A DNA stretch of 64,000 nucleotides from Mycobacterium intracellulare ATCC 13950 (GCF_000277125.1 NC_016946.1:3534001-3598000), one strand, 5' to 3'. Positions 53,519 to 61,655 are shown, numbered from the stretch's first letter. Notes: a model not told the origin generated them from the letters alone. Numbers and translations: made by a program.

Positions 53519-54745
53519 TCAGCGCTGAGCGAGTGCCCGCGCGGCGCGGCCGAGGCTGTCGTCGATCAGCCGGTCGACGGCGCCGAAGTAGGTCGGTGAC
53601 GGGTCTTTACCCACCAGCTCGGCGATCGCTTGCTGCTCACCCAAAACATCTGCGGCGTCGAGGTCTTCGGCCATGCGCTGCGTGTGCACGGTCAGGCCGG
53701 TCAGCAACTCCGCGGTTTGGGATCCCGCGACCACGGTGCGCCGGCCCAGCGTGCGCAGGGTGTCCCATTCGGCGTGCCACGCCCCGTCGGGCCGTTCGTC
53801 GTCGGCCAGCGCCGCGGCGGTGTGCAAGGTGGCGGCAAGCGGCGGCGTCGACAGCGCGGCGCGGCGAATCAGGATGGACAGCACGGGGTTACGCTTGTGC
53901 GGCATGGACGACGAGCCGCCCCGGTTGTCGGCCGTCGGCTCGCTGAGTTCGGCGATCTCGGGGCGGGCCAGCGTGACGATGTCGGAGGCGATGCGGCCCC
54001 AGCAGTCGGTGCAGCCGACGAACGCGTCGGCGGCGCCGGTGATCGGCGCGCGGGCCGTGTGCCAGGGCGCCCGCGGCGCCAAGCCCAATGCGGTTGCCGT
54101 GTCGGCGGCGACGCCGGCCGCCACCCCGGCCGGGTCGGAGCCGCCGGTGAGCAGCGCCGCCAACTCCGTGGTGGCGGCCAATGTGCCCGCGGCGCCGCCG
54201 ATTTGGACGGGCGTGGTCAGCGCAGCCATCCGGTCGAAGGCATCGACGACCCCGTTCAGCCAAGCGGCGGCCTTGGCGCCGAAGGTGGTGGGTGCGGCGT
54301 GCTGGGTAAGGGTGCGGGCCACCATCGGCGTGGCCCGGTGCCGCGTGACGAGTTCGGACAGCGCCGAGATCTGCTCTCTCAGCTGCGTGATCAGGTCGTC
54401 GGCGACCGCGCGCGTGGCCAGCATCAGGCCGGTGTCCAGGACGTCCTGGCTGGTGAGTCCGCGGTGGATCCACGGCGCGACGGCCGGCTCCGCGCGCTCG
54501 CGCAGGAGGTTCACCAAGGGAATCACCGGGTTGCCGCCGTCTTCGGCGGAGGCCGCGAGGGCCTCGCAGTCGTCGTGGGTCACCAGATTCCGCAGCTCCA
54601 CGCCGACGCACTCGGCGGCCGTCAGGCCGGCGCCCGCCAGCGCGCTCAGCCACGCGGATTCCACCGCGACCATCGAACCCAGCAGCGCCCCGTCGGTCAT
54701 GTGCTCGCCGGCTCGATGGTCTCCGGGCCACAGCAGATTCGTCAT
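53519..54745 (-). CDS. pcaB: 3-carboxy-cis,cis-muconate cycloisomerase
   Basis: This 408-residue member of the fumarase/aspartase superfamily acts in the protocatechuate branch of the beta-ketoadipate pathway, turning 3-carboxymuconate into the carboxymuconolactone. The superfamily signature G-S-S-S-M281-P-H-K-R-N-P is present, with the catalytic serine in it, and the H-R-G-L-T-S-Q-D-V-L-D region lies near residue 93. The ATG start at 54745 overlaps the pcaG stop (ATGA), so pcaH-pcaG-pcaB form one coupled operon. pcaC, pcaD and the later steps are not in the window. Confidence 0.92.
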   Translation of the reverse strand: MTNLLWPGDHRAGEHMTDGALLGSMVAVESAWLSALAGAGLTAAECVGVELRNLVTHDDCEALAASAEDGGNPVIPLVNLLRERAEPAVAPWIHRGLTSQDVLDTGLMLATRAVADDLITQLREQISALSELVTRHRATPMVARTLTQHAAPTTFGAKAAAWLNGVVDAFDRMAALTTPVQIGGAAGTLAATTELAALLTGGSDPAGVAAGVAADTATALGLAPRAPWHTARAPITGAADAFVGCTDCWGRIASDIVTLARPEIAELSEPTADNRGGSSSMPHKRNPVLSILIRRAALSTPPLAATLHTAAALADDERPDGAWHAEWDTLRTLGRRTVVAGSQTAELLTGLTVHTQRMAEDLDAADVLGEQQAIAELVGKDPSPTYFGAVDRLIDDSLGRAARALAQR

Positions 54746-55476
54746 CGCGCGTCCGCCCGGTACGCCAGGAACACGGTCTCGGCCGGCCCCTGCAGGTGGA
54801 TGTCGAAACGATATGCGGCGCCGTCGTTTTCGGCCACGCAGAGCAACGTTTCCAGACGCTCGGCGGGGACGGCGGCCAACAGGGGATCGGCGTCCGGGTC
54901 GGCTCCGGGCAGGTAGGCGCGGGTGAACAACCGGTTCAACAGCCCCCGCGCGAACACGGTGAGCGCGAAGTACGGCGGGCGCCCGTCGATCACCGAACCC
55001 GGGGTCAGGGTGGTGAACGCGTAGCGCCCGGCGTCGTCGGTCGCGCAGCGGCCCCAGCCGGTGAACGACGGGTCTCGATGGCGCCGACCCGCTGCGCCCG
55101 GCGCAAGCGCCGCGCTTGCGATCGACGGGTCTCGATGGCGCCGACCCGCTGCGCCCGGCGCAAGCGCCGCGCTTGCGATCGACGGGTCTCGATGGCGCCG
55201 ACCCGCTGCGCCCGGCGCAAGCGCCGCGCTTGCGATCGACGCGTGGGATCGGCGCAGCGAACCGGCCTGCCGCGCAATGCGTCCCGCGGTATCGGGCTGC
55301 CAGAGTTCGACCAGTGCGTCGGGGACCGCGGCGTCGCCGCCGTCGTACACCGTGCCGTGCAGCCGGATGGCCTGCGGGTGGCCGTCGTCGACCAGCTCGC
55401 TGTCACCGGGGTACGGCAATCCCAGGTCGAGGAAGGGCCCGACCGTTTGCCCTGGGGTGCAGGCATTTTCAGTCAT
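54742..55476 (-). CDS. pcaG: Protocatechuate 3,4-dioxygenase alpha subunit with in-frame 57-bp repeats
   Basis: This 244-residue alpha subunit pairs with PcaH to open the ring of protocatechuate between the hydroxyls. It begins with T-P-G-Q-T-V-G-P-F and has the intradiol fold segments L-V-E-L-W-Q-P-D and F-T-G-W-G-R-C-A-T-D. Between them, residues 80-136 are three identical 19-residue units (SIASAALAPGAAGRRHRDP) coded by a 57-bp tandem repeat, so the protein is about 50 residues longer than usual. The frame is kept because 57 is a multiple of three. The ATG at 55476 overlaps the pcaH stop by 8 bp. Whether the subunit still assembles is unknown. Confidence 0.9.
   Translation of the reverse strand: MTENACTPGQTVGPFLDLGLPYPGDSELVDDGHPQAIRLHGTVYDGGDAAVPDALVELWQPDTAGRIARQAGSLRRSHASIASAALAPGAAGRRHRDPSIASAALAPGAAGRRHRDPSIASAALAPGAAGRRHRDPSFTGWGRCATDDAGRYAFTTLTPGSVIDGRPPYFALTVFARGLLNRLFTRAYLPGADPDADPLLAAVPAERLETLLCVAENDGAAYRFDIHLQGPAETVFLAYRADAR
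55067..55237. repeat. Three perfect 57-bp tandem units inside pcaG
   Basis: Units at 55067-55123, 55124-55180 and 55181-55237 are identical, and a fragment of a fourth (GACGCGTGGGATC) follows. Each contains a hairpin, CGCAAGCG-CCG-CGCTTGCG (55102-55120 in unit 1). On the opposite strand the unit includes GGCGCAGCGGG, a core also found in the 57-bp array at 446. The perfect identity implies recent expansion; the array should vary in copy number among strains. Confidence 0.93.
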
Positions 55477-56242
55477 GCGCGCCCTCGGTGGGTGTCGGCG
55501 CGCCGCCGGTCAGGACGATGTCCCACCGGTACCCGGTCGCGTACTCGGGCTGGGTCAGGTCGTGGTCGTAGCGGGCGATGAGCCGTTGCCGCGCGGCGGG
55601 ATCGAGGATCGACTGGAAGATCGGATCCAGCTCGAACAGTGGGTCGCCCGGGAAGTACATCTGGGTGACCAAGCGCTGGGTGAAAGCCGTTCCGAAAACG
55701 GAGAAATGGATGTGCGCCGGGCGCCAGGCGTTGCGATGGTTGCGCCACGGGTAGGGGCCGGGCTTGACGGTCAGGAACCGATAGGAGCCGTCCGGCCCGG
55801 TCAGGCAGCGGCCGGCGCCGGTGAAGTTGGGGTCGAGCGGGGCCGGGTGCTGGTCGCGCTGGTGGCGGTAGCGCCCGGCGGCATTGGCCTGCCAGATCTC
55901 GACCAGCTGACCGGCCACCGGCCGGCCGCCTTCGTCGACGACGCGTCCGGTCACCGCGACGCGCTCCCCGATCGGCTCGCCCGGATGCCCGGCCGTCAGG
56001 TCGGCGTCGAGCGGGTCGACGTCCTGGTGGCCGAAGCACGGCGCCCAGAGCTCGATCCCCTCGGGATCGATCGCGACCAGGGGATGCTTGGGGTGGCGCA
56101 GCGTCGTGCTGCGGTACGGCGGATAGTCCAGGAGCGGCTGACCGTGCGCCGGGCCTGCCCCGGCGCCGCCCGGGTATTGCGCTGCGATGCGGGCGATCTC
56201 CGCCGTGATGTCAGCCTGAGAAGCGACACACCCGGCGTCCAT
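55469..56242 (-). CDS. pcaH: Protocatechuate 3,4-dioxygenase beta subunit
   Basis: This 257-residue subunit binds the catalytic Fe(III) of the intradiol dioxygenase. The four ligands have the canonical spacing: Tyr125 (G-R-Y-R-H), Tyr164 (G-P-Y-P-W), His177 and His179 (P-A-H-I-H-F), the same 39- and 13/15-residue steps as in the well-studied Pseudomonas enzyme. The ATG at 56242 starts the pcaH-pcaG-pcaB operon. The gene ends 8 bp inside pcaG. It is an intact iron-binding subunit, so the enzyme should be active if PcaG is functional. Confidence 0.95.
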   Translation of the reverse strand: MDAGCVASQADITAEIARIAAQYPGGAGAGPAHGQPLLDYPPYRSTTLRHPKHPLVAIDPEGIELWAPCFGHQDVDPLDADLTAGHPGEPIGERVAVTGRVVDEGGRPVAGQLVEIWQANAAGRYRHQRDQHPAPLDPNFTGAGRCLTGPDGSYRFLTVKPGPYPWRNHRNAWRPAHIHFSVFGTAFTQRLVTQMYFPGDPLFELDPIFQSILDPAARQRLIARYDHDLTQPEYATGYRWDIVLTGGAPTPTEGAHD

Positions 56243-56270
56243 GAGCCGTGACGCTACTCTCGATGCTCCC

Positions 56271-56756
56271 CTACAGGGCGCGGATCAACGCCGCGCGCCC
56301 CCTGGTCCGCAGGCGGTGCACGGCCGAGCCGCGGTACTGCTCGATCGTGGCGGCCATCTTGTTGCCCAACTCCTCGAGCTCCGCGTCGGTGATCTTCACC
56401 TGCGGAGGGGCCGGGATCATGTCGCGTTCCTCTTCGTCCGCGTGCGCCTCCAGCACGGTCTTGAACGAATTCCACTCGTCCTCATACCCCGGCGCGCTCT
56501 GCGGCGTCTTGAGCAACACGGAAAGCTGGTCGACGACCTGGCGGTGTTCGGCGTGGGCGACCGCGATCAGCTTGGTGGCCGCGCGCAGCGCCGGGTAGTA
56601 CAGGTCGTCCTCGATCCGGAAGTGGATGTCGAGCTCGATCAGCATGTCGTCGAAAAGGGCATGGCGCTCTTCGGAATTCAGCGGCGCCTCGCTGACCTTG
56701 CGGCCGAGGCCCTTGAGCACGATGTGGTGTTCTTTGAGAACGTCGTAGGCGTTCAA
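56271..56756 (-). CDS. Hemerythrin-like HHE protein (Rv2633c-like)
   Basis: This 161-residue hemerythrin-like protein has the His/Glu pattern for a di-iron site: H-H in K-E-H-H-I-V-L near 10, H-F-R-I-E-D-D-L near 45-52, H-A-E-H-R near 67, and a later H-A-D-E-E-E-R-D near 104. The M. tuberculosis counterpart, Rv2633c, has been reported to show catalase-like activity. It begins at TTG 56756, which overlaps the stop of the Rieske gene (TTGA), so the two are coupled. It lies between the pca operon and the Rieske protein and may detoxify peroxide. Confidence 0.9.
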   Translation of the reverse strand: MNAYDVLKEHHIVLKGLGRKVSEAPLNSEERHALFDDMLIELDIHFRIEDDLYYPALRAATKLIAVAHAEHRQVVDQLSVLLKTPQSAPGYEDEWNSFKTVLEAHADEEERDMIPAPPQVKITDAELEELGNKMAATIEQYRGSAVHRLRTRGRAALIRAL

Positions 56757-57724
56757 TTGGCTCCTCCTTTAGCGATTCCGATCGCGCCGCCGGGAGCGGG
56801 CTGCTGCTCACCGCGGACTTCGACCACTCCGTCGACCAACCGGGCCTCGTAGCACGGCAGCGGCGCTGCCGCCGGACCGCGCACCACTTCGCCGGATTCG
56901 GCGGCGAACCACGAGCCATGCCAGGGGCACACCAACCGGCCGCGGTCCATCCAGCCGTCGGCCATCGGGGCGGCCAGGTGGGGGCAGAATTCTCCGTACG
57001 CCGCGACTTCACCGGGCTTGGTCTGACAGACCACCAGGCCCACACCGTCGACCTCGACGCGCACCGGTTTGCCGTTGAGCGAGCTCGCGGGCAGCACCGG
57101 CGTCCACGCGGAGGTGCGCAGCCGCGGACCGGACTGGTCGATGCCGATGCCGGAGTCGAAGACCAGCGCCCCACCGAGGTAGCTGCCGGCGACGGTGATG
57201 CCGTAGCCCAGCGCGGTGAGCACGATGCCTCGCCCGTGGCGTCCCTTGCGACGGTCCCACCACGACTGCATGTACAGCGCGGTGGCGGCGACGTTCAGCA
57301 GGCCGTGCACCGCGCCGACGCGGCGGTCCTCCTCGTGGGTGTGCTGCCAGTCGGTGACGCCGGTGACGGCCGAGCCCAGGCTCGCCAGGATGCCGACCCC
57401 GAGGGCGCGGGAGGCGAATCGTGAGGCGTCGACGACCTCGGACGCGGGCTGGCCCGGCAGCACGCTGAGGACGTCGAGCGCCACCGTCGTGCCGAGCGCG
57501 CCGCTGGTCAGCGACGCCAACGGCGGGTGCACCGGGTGCCCGAGCCAGACCCCGTTGAGCGCGTTGGTGACGGTGTTGCGGGCGCCGCCGAGCCCGTTGT
57601 AGGCGAAGCTGAGCAGGTGTTCGAACCGATAGCTCGGCCGATCCATCCACTCCTGGCGCCCGATAGCGGCCAGAACCTTGGATCCGACCTGCTGCAATCG
57701 ACCCCTGCGTGGCCGACCCACCAT
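56753..57724 (-). CDS. Membrane Rieske [2Fe-2S] protein with DUF2231 domain
   Basis: This 323-residue fusion has a DUF2231-type membrane domain (about 60-195, four helices, N-G-V-W-L-G-H-P-V-H-P-P-L-A at its start) and a C-terminal Rieske domain (about 215-305). The Rieske ligands are C-P-H and C-P-W-H, in F-C-P-H-L-A-A-P and V-C-P-W-H-G-S-W-F. It is coupled to the hemerythrin-like gene downstream and divergent from the ring-hydroxylating dioxygenase operon. It could pass electrons at the membrane; a role as partner of the dioxygenase is only a guess from position. Confidence 0.88.
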   Translation of the reverse strand: MVGRPRRGRLQQVGSKVLAAIGRQEWMDRPSYRFEHLLSFAYNGLGGARNTVTNALNGVWLGHPVHPPLASLTSGALGTTVALDVLSVLPGQPASEVVDASRFASRALGVGILASLGSAVTGVTDWQHTHEEDRRVGAVHGLLNVAATALYMQSWWDRRKGRHGRGIVLTALGYGITVAGSYLGGALVFDSGIGIDQSGPRLRTSAWTPVLPASSLNGKPVRVEVDGVGLVVCQTKPGEVAAYGEFCPHLAAPMADGWMDRGRLVCPWHGSWFAAESGEVVRGPAAAPLPCYEARLVDGVVEVRGEQQPAPGGAIGIAKGGAN

Positions 57725-57758
57725 CGCACCCTGCCTTTCCTCAAATCAGTGGAAATAA

Positions 57759-57773
57759 GCGGCTAATAACCGC
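57759..57773. promoter_or_regulatory. Palindrome between the divergent Rieske and dioxygenase genes
   Basis: GCGG-CTAATAA-CCGC has 4-bp arms around an AT-rich centre and lies 35 bases before the Rieske start. The 273-bp gap (57725-57997) also holds AACCG and ACCGG half-sites near 57775-57795. It is a candidate site for the IclR regulator or a promoter element. Confidence 0.3.
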
Positions 57774-57997
57774 AAAACCGAACGATTACCGGCAGTTTAC
57801 TCCGCGCTCACATACGCCGAACCGCCGCCGTGACCCACGGTAGCCGGGGGCTTCCGGCTTGTAATTGCGCGCCACCTGTGAATAGGCCCCAAGGATTCTG
57901 CGGACAACCTGGCGAAGCGGGCGCCCGGCGGTTGACCGGCGCCGAAGACTGCGGGATTCTTCTGAGCGGAGAGTATTTCTGTAGATCAGAGGGAGTC

Positions 57998-59344
57998 ATG
58001 GCGCACCGGGACGGCGGATTGCTCGAAGTCTTCGAGAACGTGCGCCGCGGGATGATCCCCGCGCACATCTACAACGACAAGGAACTGTTCGCGCTGGAGA
58101 AGGAACGGCTGTTCGGCCGGGCGTGGACGTTCGTGGGGCACGAGTCCGAAATCCCGCACGACGGCGACTACGTGGTGCGCCGGGTGCTCGACGACTCGTT
58201 CATCATCACCCGGGATTCCGCCGGCGAGGTGCGGGCCCTGTTCAATATGTGCCTGCATCGCGGGATGCAGGTCTGTCGCGCGGAGATGGGAAACGCCTCC
58301 AACTTCCGCTGCCCGTACCACGGCTGGACCTACCGCAACGACGGACGGCTCACCGGGCTGCCGTTCCACCGCGAGGCCTACGGCGGCGACGAGGGGTTCG
58401 CCAAGGACCAAACCCTGTTGCCCGCACCGAATTTCGCGAGCTACAACGGCCTGCTGTTCATCAGCCTGGATCCGAATGCCGAACCGCTGGAAGACTTCCT
58501 GGGCGACTTCAGGTTCTACCTGGACTACTACACCAAGCAGAGCGCCGGCGGCGTCGAGGTGCGGGGGCCGCAGCGCTGGCGGATCAAAGCGAACTGGAAG
58601 ATCGGCGCGGAGAACTTCGCCGGCGACATGTACCACACCCCACACACCCACGCGTCGATCGTCGAGATCGGCCTGTTCCGCGAGCCGAAAGCCCAGAAGC
58701 GCAAGGACGGCGCCACCTACTGGGCGCACCGCGGCGGGGGCACCACCTACAAACTGCCCCCCGGTGGCTTCGAGGAGCGGATGGGCTACGTCGGCTACCC
58801 CGCCGAGATGATCGGCCGGATCAAGGACGTGTGGACGCCGCAACAGCAGCGGGTCGTCGGTGAGGACGGGTTCATGATCTCCGCGGCGACCTGCTTTCCG
58901 AACCTGAGTTTCGTGCACAACTGGCCCAAGGTGCGCGATCGCGATGACGAGGTGCTGCCGTTCATCTCGATCCGGTTGTGGCAACCCATCAGCGAGAACG
59001 AGACCGAAGTGTGTTCGTGGTTCGCCGTGGACTCCGCCGCTCCCCCGCAGTACAAACAGGATTCGTACAAGGCGTATCTGATGTGCTTCGGGTCGACGGG
59101 CATGTTCGAACAGGACGATGTGGAGAACTGGGTGTCGCTGACCACCACCGCGGGCGGTTCGATGGCGCGGCGGCTGCTGCTGAACAGCCGCATGGGCCTG
59201 CTCGCCGACGACCGACCCGTCGTCGAGCCGTTGGCGCCCAACGCGTTTCACGGCCCCGGACGCGCCCAGGTCGGCTACAACGAGCACAACCAGCGAGCGC
59301 TTTTGACCATGTGGGCCGACTACCTGCAGGGGGCCGGCGCATGA
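57998..59344 (+). CDS. Aromatic ring-hydroxylating dioxygenase, large (Rieske) subunit
   Basis: This 448-residue catalytic subunit adds both atoms of O2 to an aromatic ring, giving a cis-dihydrodiol. The Rieske ligands are C85-L-H87 and C105-P-Y-H108; the mononuclear iron ligands are His213 and His218, with the bridging Asp210, in G-D-M-Y-H-T-P-H-T-H. ATG 57998 is chosen because AGAGGGAG lies just before it and M-A-H-R-D-G starts the conserved region. The small subunit follows with ATGA overlap. It resembles the large subunits of phthalate-type dioxygenases, but the substrate cannot be read from the sequence. Confidence 0.92.
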   Translation: MAHRDGGLLEVFENVRRGMIPAHIYNDKELFALEKERLFGRAWTFVGHESEIPHDGDYVVRRVLDDSFIITRDSAGEVRALFNMCLHRGMQVCRAEMGNASNFRCPYHGWTYRNDGRLTGLPFHREAYGGDEGFAKDQTLLPAPNFASYNGLLFISLDPNAEPLEDFLGDFRFYLDYYTKQSAGGVEVRGPQRWRIKANWKIGAENFAGDMYHTPHTHASIVEIGLFREPKAQKRKDGATYWAHRGGGTTYKLPPGGFEERMGYVGYPAEMIGRIKDVWTPQQQRVVGEDGFMISAATCFPNLSFVHNWPKVRDRDDEVLPFISIRLWQPISENETEVCSWFAVDSAAPPQYKQDSYKAYLMCFGSTGMFEQDDVENWVSLTTTAGGSMARRLLLNSRMGLLADDRPVVEPLAPNAFHGPGRAQVGYNEHNQRALLTMWADYLQGAGA

Positions 59345-59871
59345 GAAAGCCCCTGCCCTTCAGCGACGCTCGACACCTCGAGGCGCACCAGTTCCTGGTG
59401 GACGAGGCGTACCTGCTCGACGCCCAACGGTATGAGGCGTGGCTGGACACGCTGACCGACGACGTCCGCTACACCATGCCGGTGCGGGTCACCGCCGCGC
59501 GCGGCGCCGGATTCGACGCGTCGCCCTTTCCCGAGCCCGGAATGGCCCATTTCGATGAGGACAAGTACTCCCTGACCCAGCGGGTCGCGCGAATGGGCAC
59601 CGAGCACGTGTGGGCCGAGGACCCGCCGTCGCGGCTGCGGCACTTCATCACCAACGTGCGCACCTTCGAGTGCGACGATTCCGAGGACGTGGTCGTCGAA
59701 TCGGCCGAGCTGCTGTTCCGCAGCCGCGGGGACGTCAACGAGGCCGCCCTGCTGTCCTGCGGGCGCGAGGACCTCCTGCGCCGGTGTGGCGATCGCTTCA
59801 AGCTGGCGCGGCGCACCATCCTCGCCGACGAATCGGTGCTACGGATGCAGAACCTGGCGGTGTTCCTATGA
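59341..59871 (+). CDS. Aromatic ring-hydroxylating dioxygenase, small subunit
   Basis: This 176-residue beta subunit has the NTF2-like fold that supports the alpha subunit trimer. It begins with H-Q-F-L-V-D-E-A-Y-L-L-D-A-Q-R-Y-E-A-W-L and has the typical R-L-R-H-F-I-T-N-V-R and L-L-F-R-S-R-G-D segments. The ATG at 59341 overlaps the large-subunit stop (ATGA). It is followed with another ATGA overlap by an 81-residue protein gene. The pairing of large and small subunits makes a normal dioxygenase core. Confidence 0.92.
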   Translation: MRKPLPFSDARHLEAHQFLVDEAYLLDAQRYEAWLDTLTDDVRYTMPVRVTAARGAGFDASPFPEPGMAHFDEDKYSLTQRVARMGTEHVWAEDPPSRLRHFITNVRTFECDDSEDVVVESAELLFRSRGDVNEAALLSCGREDLLRRCGDRFKLARRTILADESVLRMQNLAVFL

Positions 59872-60113
59872 GCGACGAACCCATCACGATCGCCAACGAA
59901 TTCACCGAGGTCGTGGTGCGCCGGATCGACACCCGCAACGGGTCACGCCTGCTGATCAGCGCCCCCAGGTCCGGGGAGTCGATCACCCTCGACGCGCTCG
60001 AGGTCGAGGCCTTGACCTGGCAGAACCCCCGTACTCTGGCCGCCATGGTCGGCAATTCCCACGCGCCGCTGCTGCCCGACGATCCCGAGGAGCGCGATGA
60101 CGGGCTGGCTTGA
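59868..60113 (+). CDS. Small cysteine-free protein in the dioxygenase operon
   Basis: This 81-residue protein lies where many ring-hydroxylating systems encode a ferredoxin, yet it has no cysteine, so it cannot bind an iron-sulfur cluster. It begins M-S-D-E-P-I-T-I-A-N-E-F-T-E-V-V-V-R-R and seems beta-rich, with A-P-R-S-G-E-S-I-T-L-D in the middle and an acidic tail. ATG 59868 overlaps the small-subunit stop (ATGA), and its own 3' end overlaps the dehydrogenase gene by 17 bp. This tight coupling implies a dedicated role. Function unknown. Confidence 0.8.
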   Translation: MSDEPITIANEFTEVVVRRIDTRNGSRLLISAPRSGESITLDALEVEALTWQNPRTLAAMVGNSHAPLLPDDPEERDDGLA

Positions 60114-60915
60114 GGGCAAGCGCGCACTGGTCGTCGGCGCGGGTTCGGGAATCGGGCGCGCCATCCTCGACGCGTTTCGCGCCGAGGGCGCGAAAGTCGC
60201 CGCGCTGGAACGCGTTCCGGAGAAGTGCGCCGCGCTGCGCGCGCAGCTGCCCGACGCACCGGTGACCGAGGGCGACGCGACCGCCTACGACGCCAACGAA
60301 CGGGCCGTCACCGCCGCGGTGGACGCCTTCGGTGGGCTGGACACGCTGGTCAACTGTGTCGGAATCTTCGACTTCTACAGGGGCATCGGCGACATCGACC
60401 CGCCCGACCTGCCCGGCGCGTTCGACGAGATGTTTCGCACCAACGTGCTCAGCCATATGCAGTCGGTCAAGGCGGCGATCCCGGCGCTGCGGCACGCGGA
60501 AGGGGCCTCGATCGTGCTGACCGAGTCCGCCTCGTCGTTCTACCCGGGACGCGGCGGCGCGCTCTACGTCGCCTCGAAATTCGCGGTGCGCGGCCTGGTT
60601 TCGGCGCTGGCCCACGAGTTGGCGCCGGGGATCCGGGTCAACGGGGTGGCGCCCGGCGGCACGCTGAACACCGATCTGCGCGGCCTCGCCAGCCTGGGGC
60701 TGGGCGACACCCGGCTCGACGACAGACCCGGCCGGGCCCGCGAGGTGGCGGACCGCACTCCCCTGCACGTCGCGCTCACCGGCGAAGACCACGCGTTCAG
60801 TTATGTGTTCCTGGCGTCCGACCGCTCCCGCGGGATCACCGGCGAAACCGTGCGTCCCGATGGCGGATTCGGCCTCGGCGCGACGAAACCCGACCCGAAA
60901 GGGACCGAACCATGA
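60097..60915 (+). CDS. cis-Dihydrodiol dehydrogenase (SDR family)
   Basis: This 272-residue short-chain dehydrogenase should oxidise the cis-dihydrodiol made by the dioxygenase to a catechol with NAD+. The cofactor motif is G14-A-G-S-G-I-G20, the catalytic Tyr-Lys pair is Y157-V-A-S-K161, and the serine lies in T-E-S144-A-S; the N-N-A-G motif is replaced by V-N-C-V-G. It overlaps the 81-residue gene by 17 bp and the next gene by 4 bp (ATGA). The family context with BphB/PhtB-type enzymes is clear, but the exact diol is not. Confidence 0.88.
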   Translation: MTGWLEGKRALVVGAGSGIGRAILDAFRAEGAKVAALERVPEKCAALRAQLPDAPVTEGDATAYDANERAVTAAVDAFGGLDTLVNCVGIFDFYRGIGDIDPPDLPGAFDEMFRTNVLSHMQSVKAAIPALRHAEGASIVLTESASSFYPGRGGALYVASKFAVRGLVSALAHELAPGIRVNGVAPGGTLNTDLRGLASLGLGDTRLDDRPGRAREVADRTPLHVALTGEDHAFSYVFLASDRSRGITGETVRPDGGFGLGATKPDPKGTEP

Positions 60916-61655
60916 CCGACCGGCTGGAGCGGCAGCGAACCCTGGTCGCGCAGGGGTGCCGCGTCGCGGCCGCCCGCGGCCTGGTCGACGGCATCCTCGG
61001 CCACCTGAGCCAGCGGGTCGACGACGAGCGCCTGCTGGTGCGCTGCCGCAGCGACGCCGACGACGGGGTGGCGTTCACCCGGCCCAGCGACATCCGGCTG
61101 GTCCGATTCGACGGCAGCCCCGGCGCCCCAGGCGAACTCGACGGGTACCGGGTGCCCAACGAACTGCCCATCCACGTCGAAACCATGCTCGCCGACCCGC
61201 GCCACACGGCCGTCGCGCACCTGCACCCGCCGGCGGTGGTCGCCGCCGATTTGGCCGGCATCACGATCCGGCCCATCTACGGCGCCTACGACATTCCCGG
61301 CGCCTGGCTGGCGCGCGGCGGTGTCCCCGTCTACGAACGCGCCGTGCTGATCCGGGATTCGCGGCTGGGCAAGGAGATGGTGGCGGCCATGCGCGGTGCG
61401 CCCGTGGTGATCTGCCGCGGACACGGAATCACCAGCGCCGCGGCCACGGTGCCGCAGGCGGTGCTGCAGGCGATCAGCCTCGACGCGCTGGCCCGCATGG
61501 CGTTGCGAGTGCGCGCGGCCGGCGGCACGCTGCGCGACATCGACGACGCGGACTGGGAGGACCTGCCGGATCTGGGGCCCGCGCTCACCGCCGAGGCGGC
61601 CTGGCGCCACGAAGTGGCGCGGCTCCCGTCGGGGCCCGCGTCGTCGCCGGCCTAG
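60912..61655 (+). CDS. Class II aldolase/decarboxylase-type protein
   Basis: This 247-residue class II aldolase/adducin-family protein has the metal histidines in A-V-A-H-L-H-P-P and C-R-G-H-G-I-T. In actinobacterial phthalate clusters a protein of this family is the 3,4-dihydroxyphthalate decarboxylase, which gives protocatechuate. Here it follows the dioxygenase and dehydrogenase and sits near pcaHGB, so decarboxylation of a dihydroxy-aromatic acid is the leading hypothesis. A retro-aldol role cannot be excluded. ATG 60912 overlaps the upstream stop, and its stop touches that of the convergent IclR gene. Confidence 0.85.
   Translation: MTDRLERQRTLVAQGCRVAAARGLVDGILGHLSQRVDDERLLVRCRSDADDGVAFTRPSDIRLVRFDGSPGAPGELDGYRVPNELPIHVETMLADPRHTAVAHLHPPAVVAADLAGITIRPIYGAYDIPGAWLARGGVPVYERAVLIRDSRLGKEMVAAMRGAPVVICRGHGITSAAATVPQAVLQAISLDALARMALRVRAAGGTLRDIDDADWEDLPDLGPALTAEAAWRHEVARLPSGPASSPA

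Noticed and set aside
55067..55237. CRISPR array
   Set aside because: The 57-bp units abut without unique spacers and no cas genes are present.
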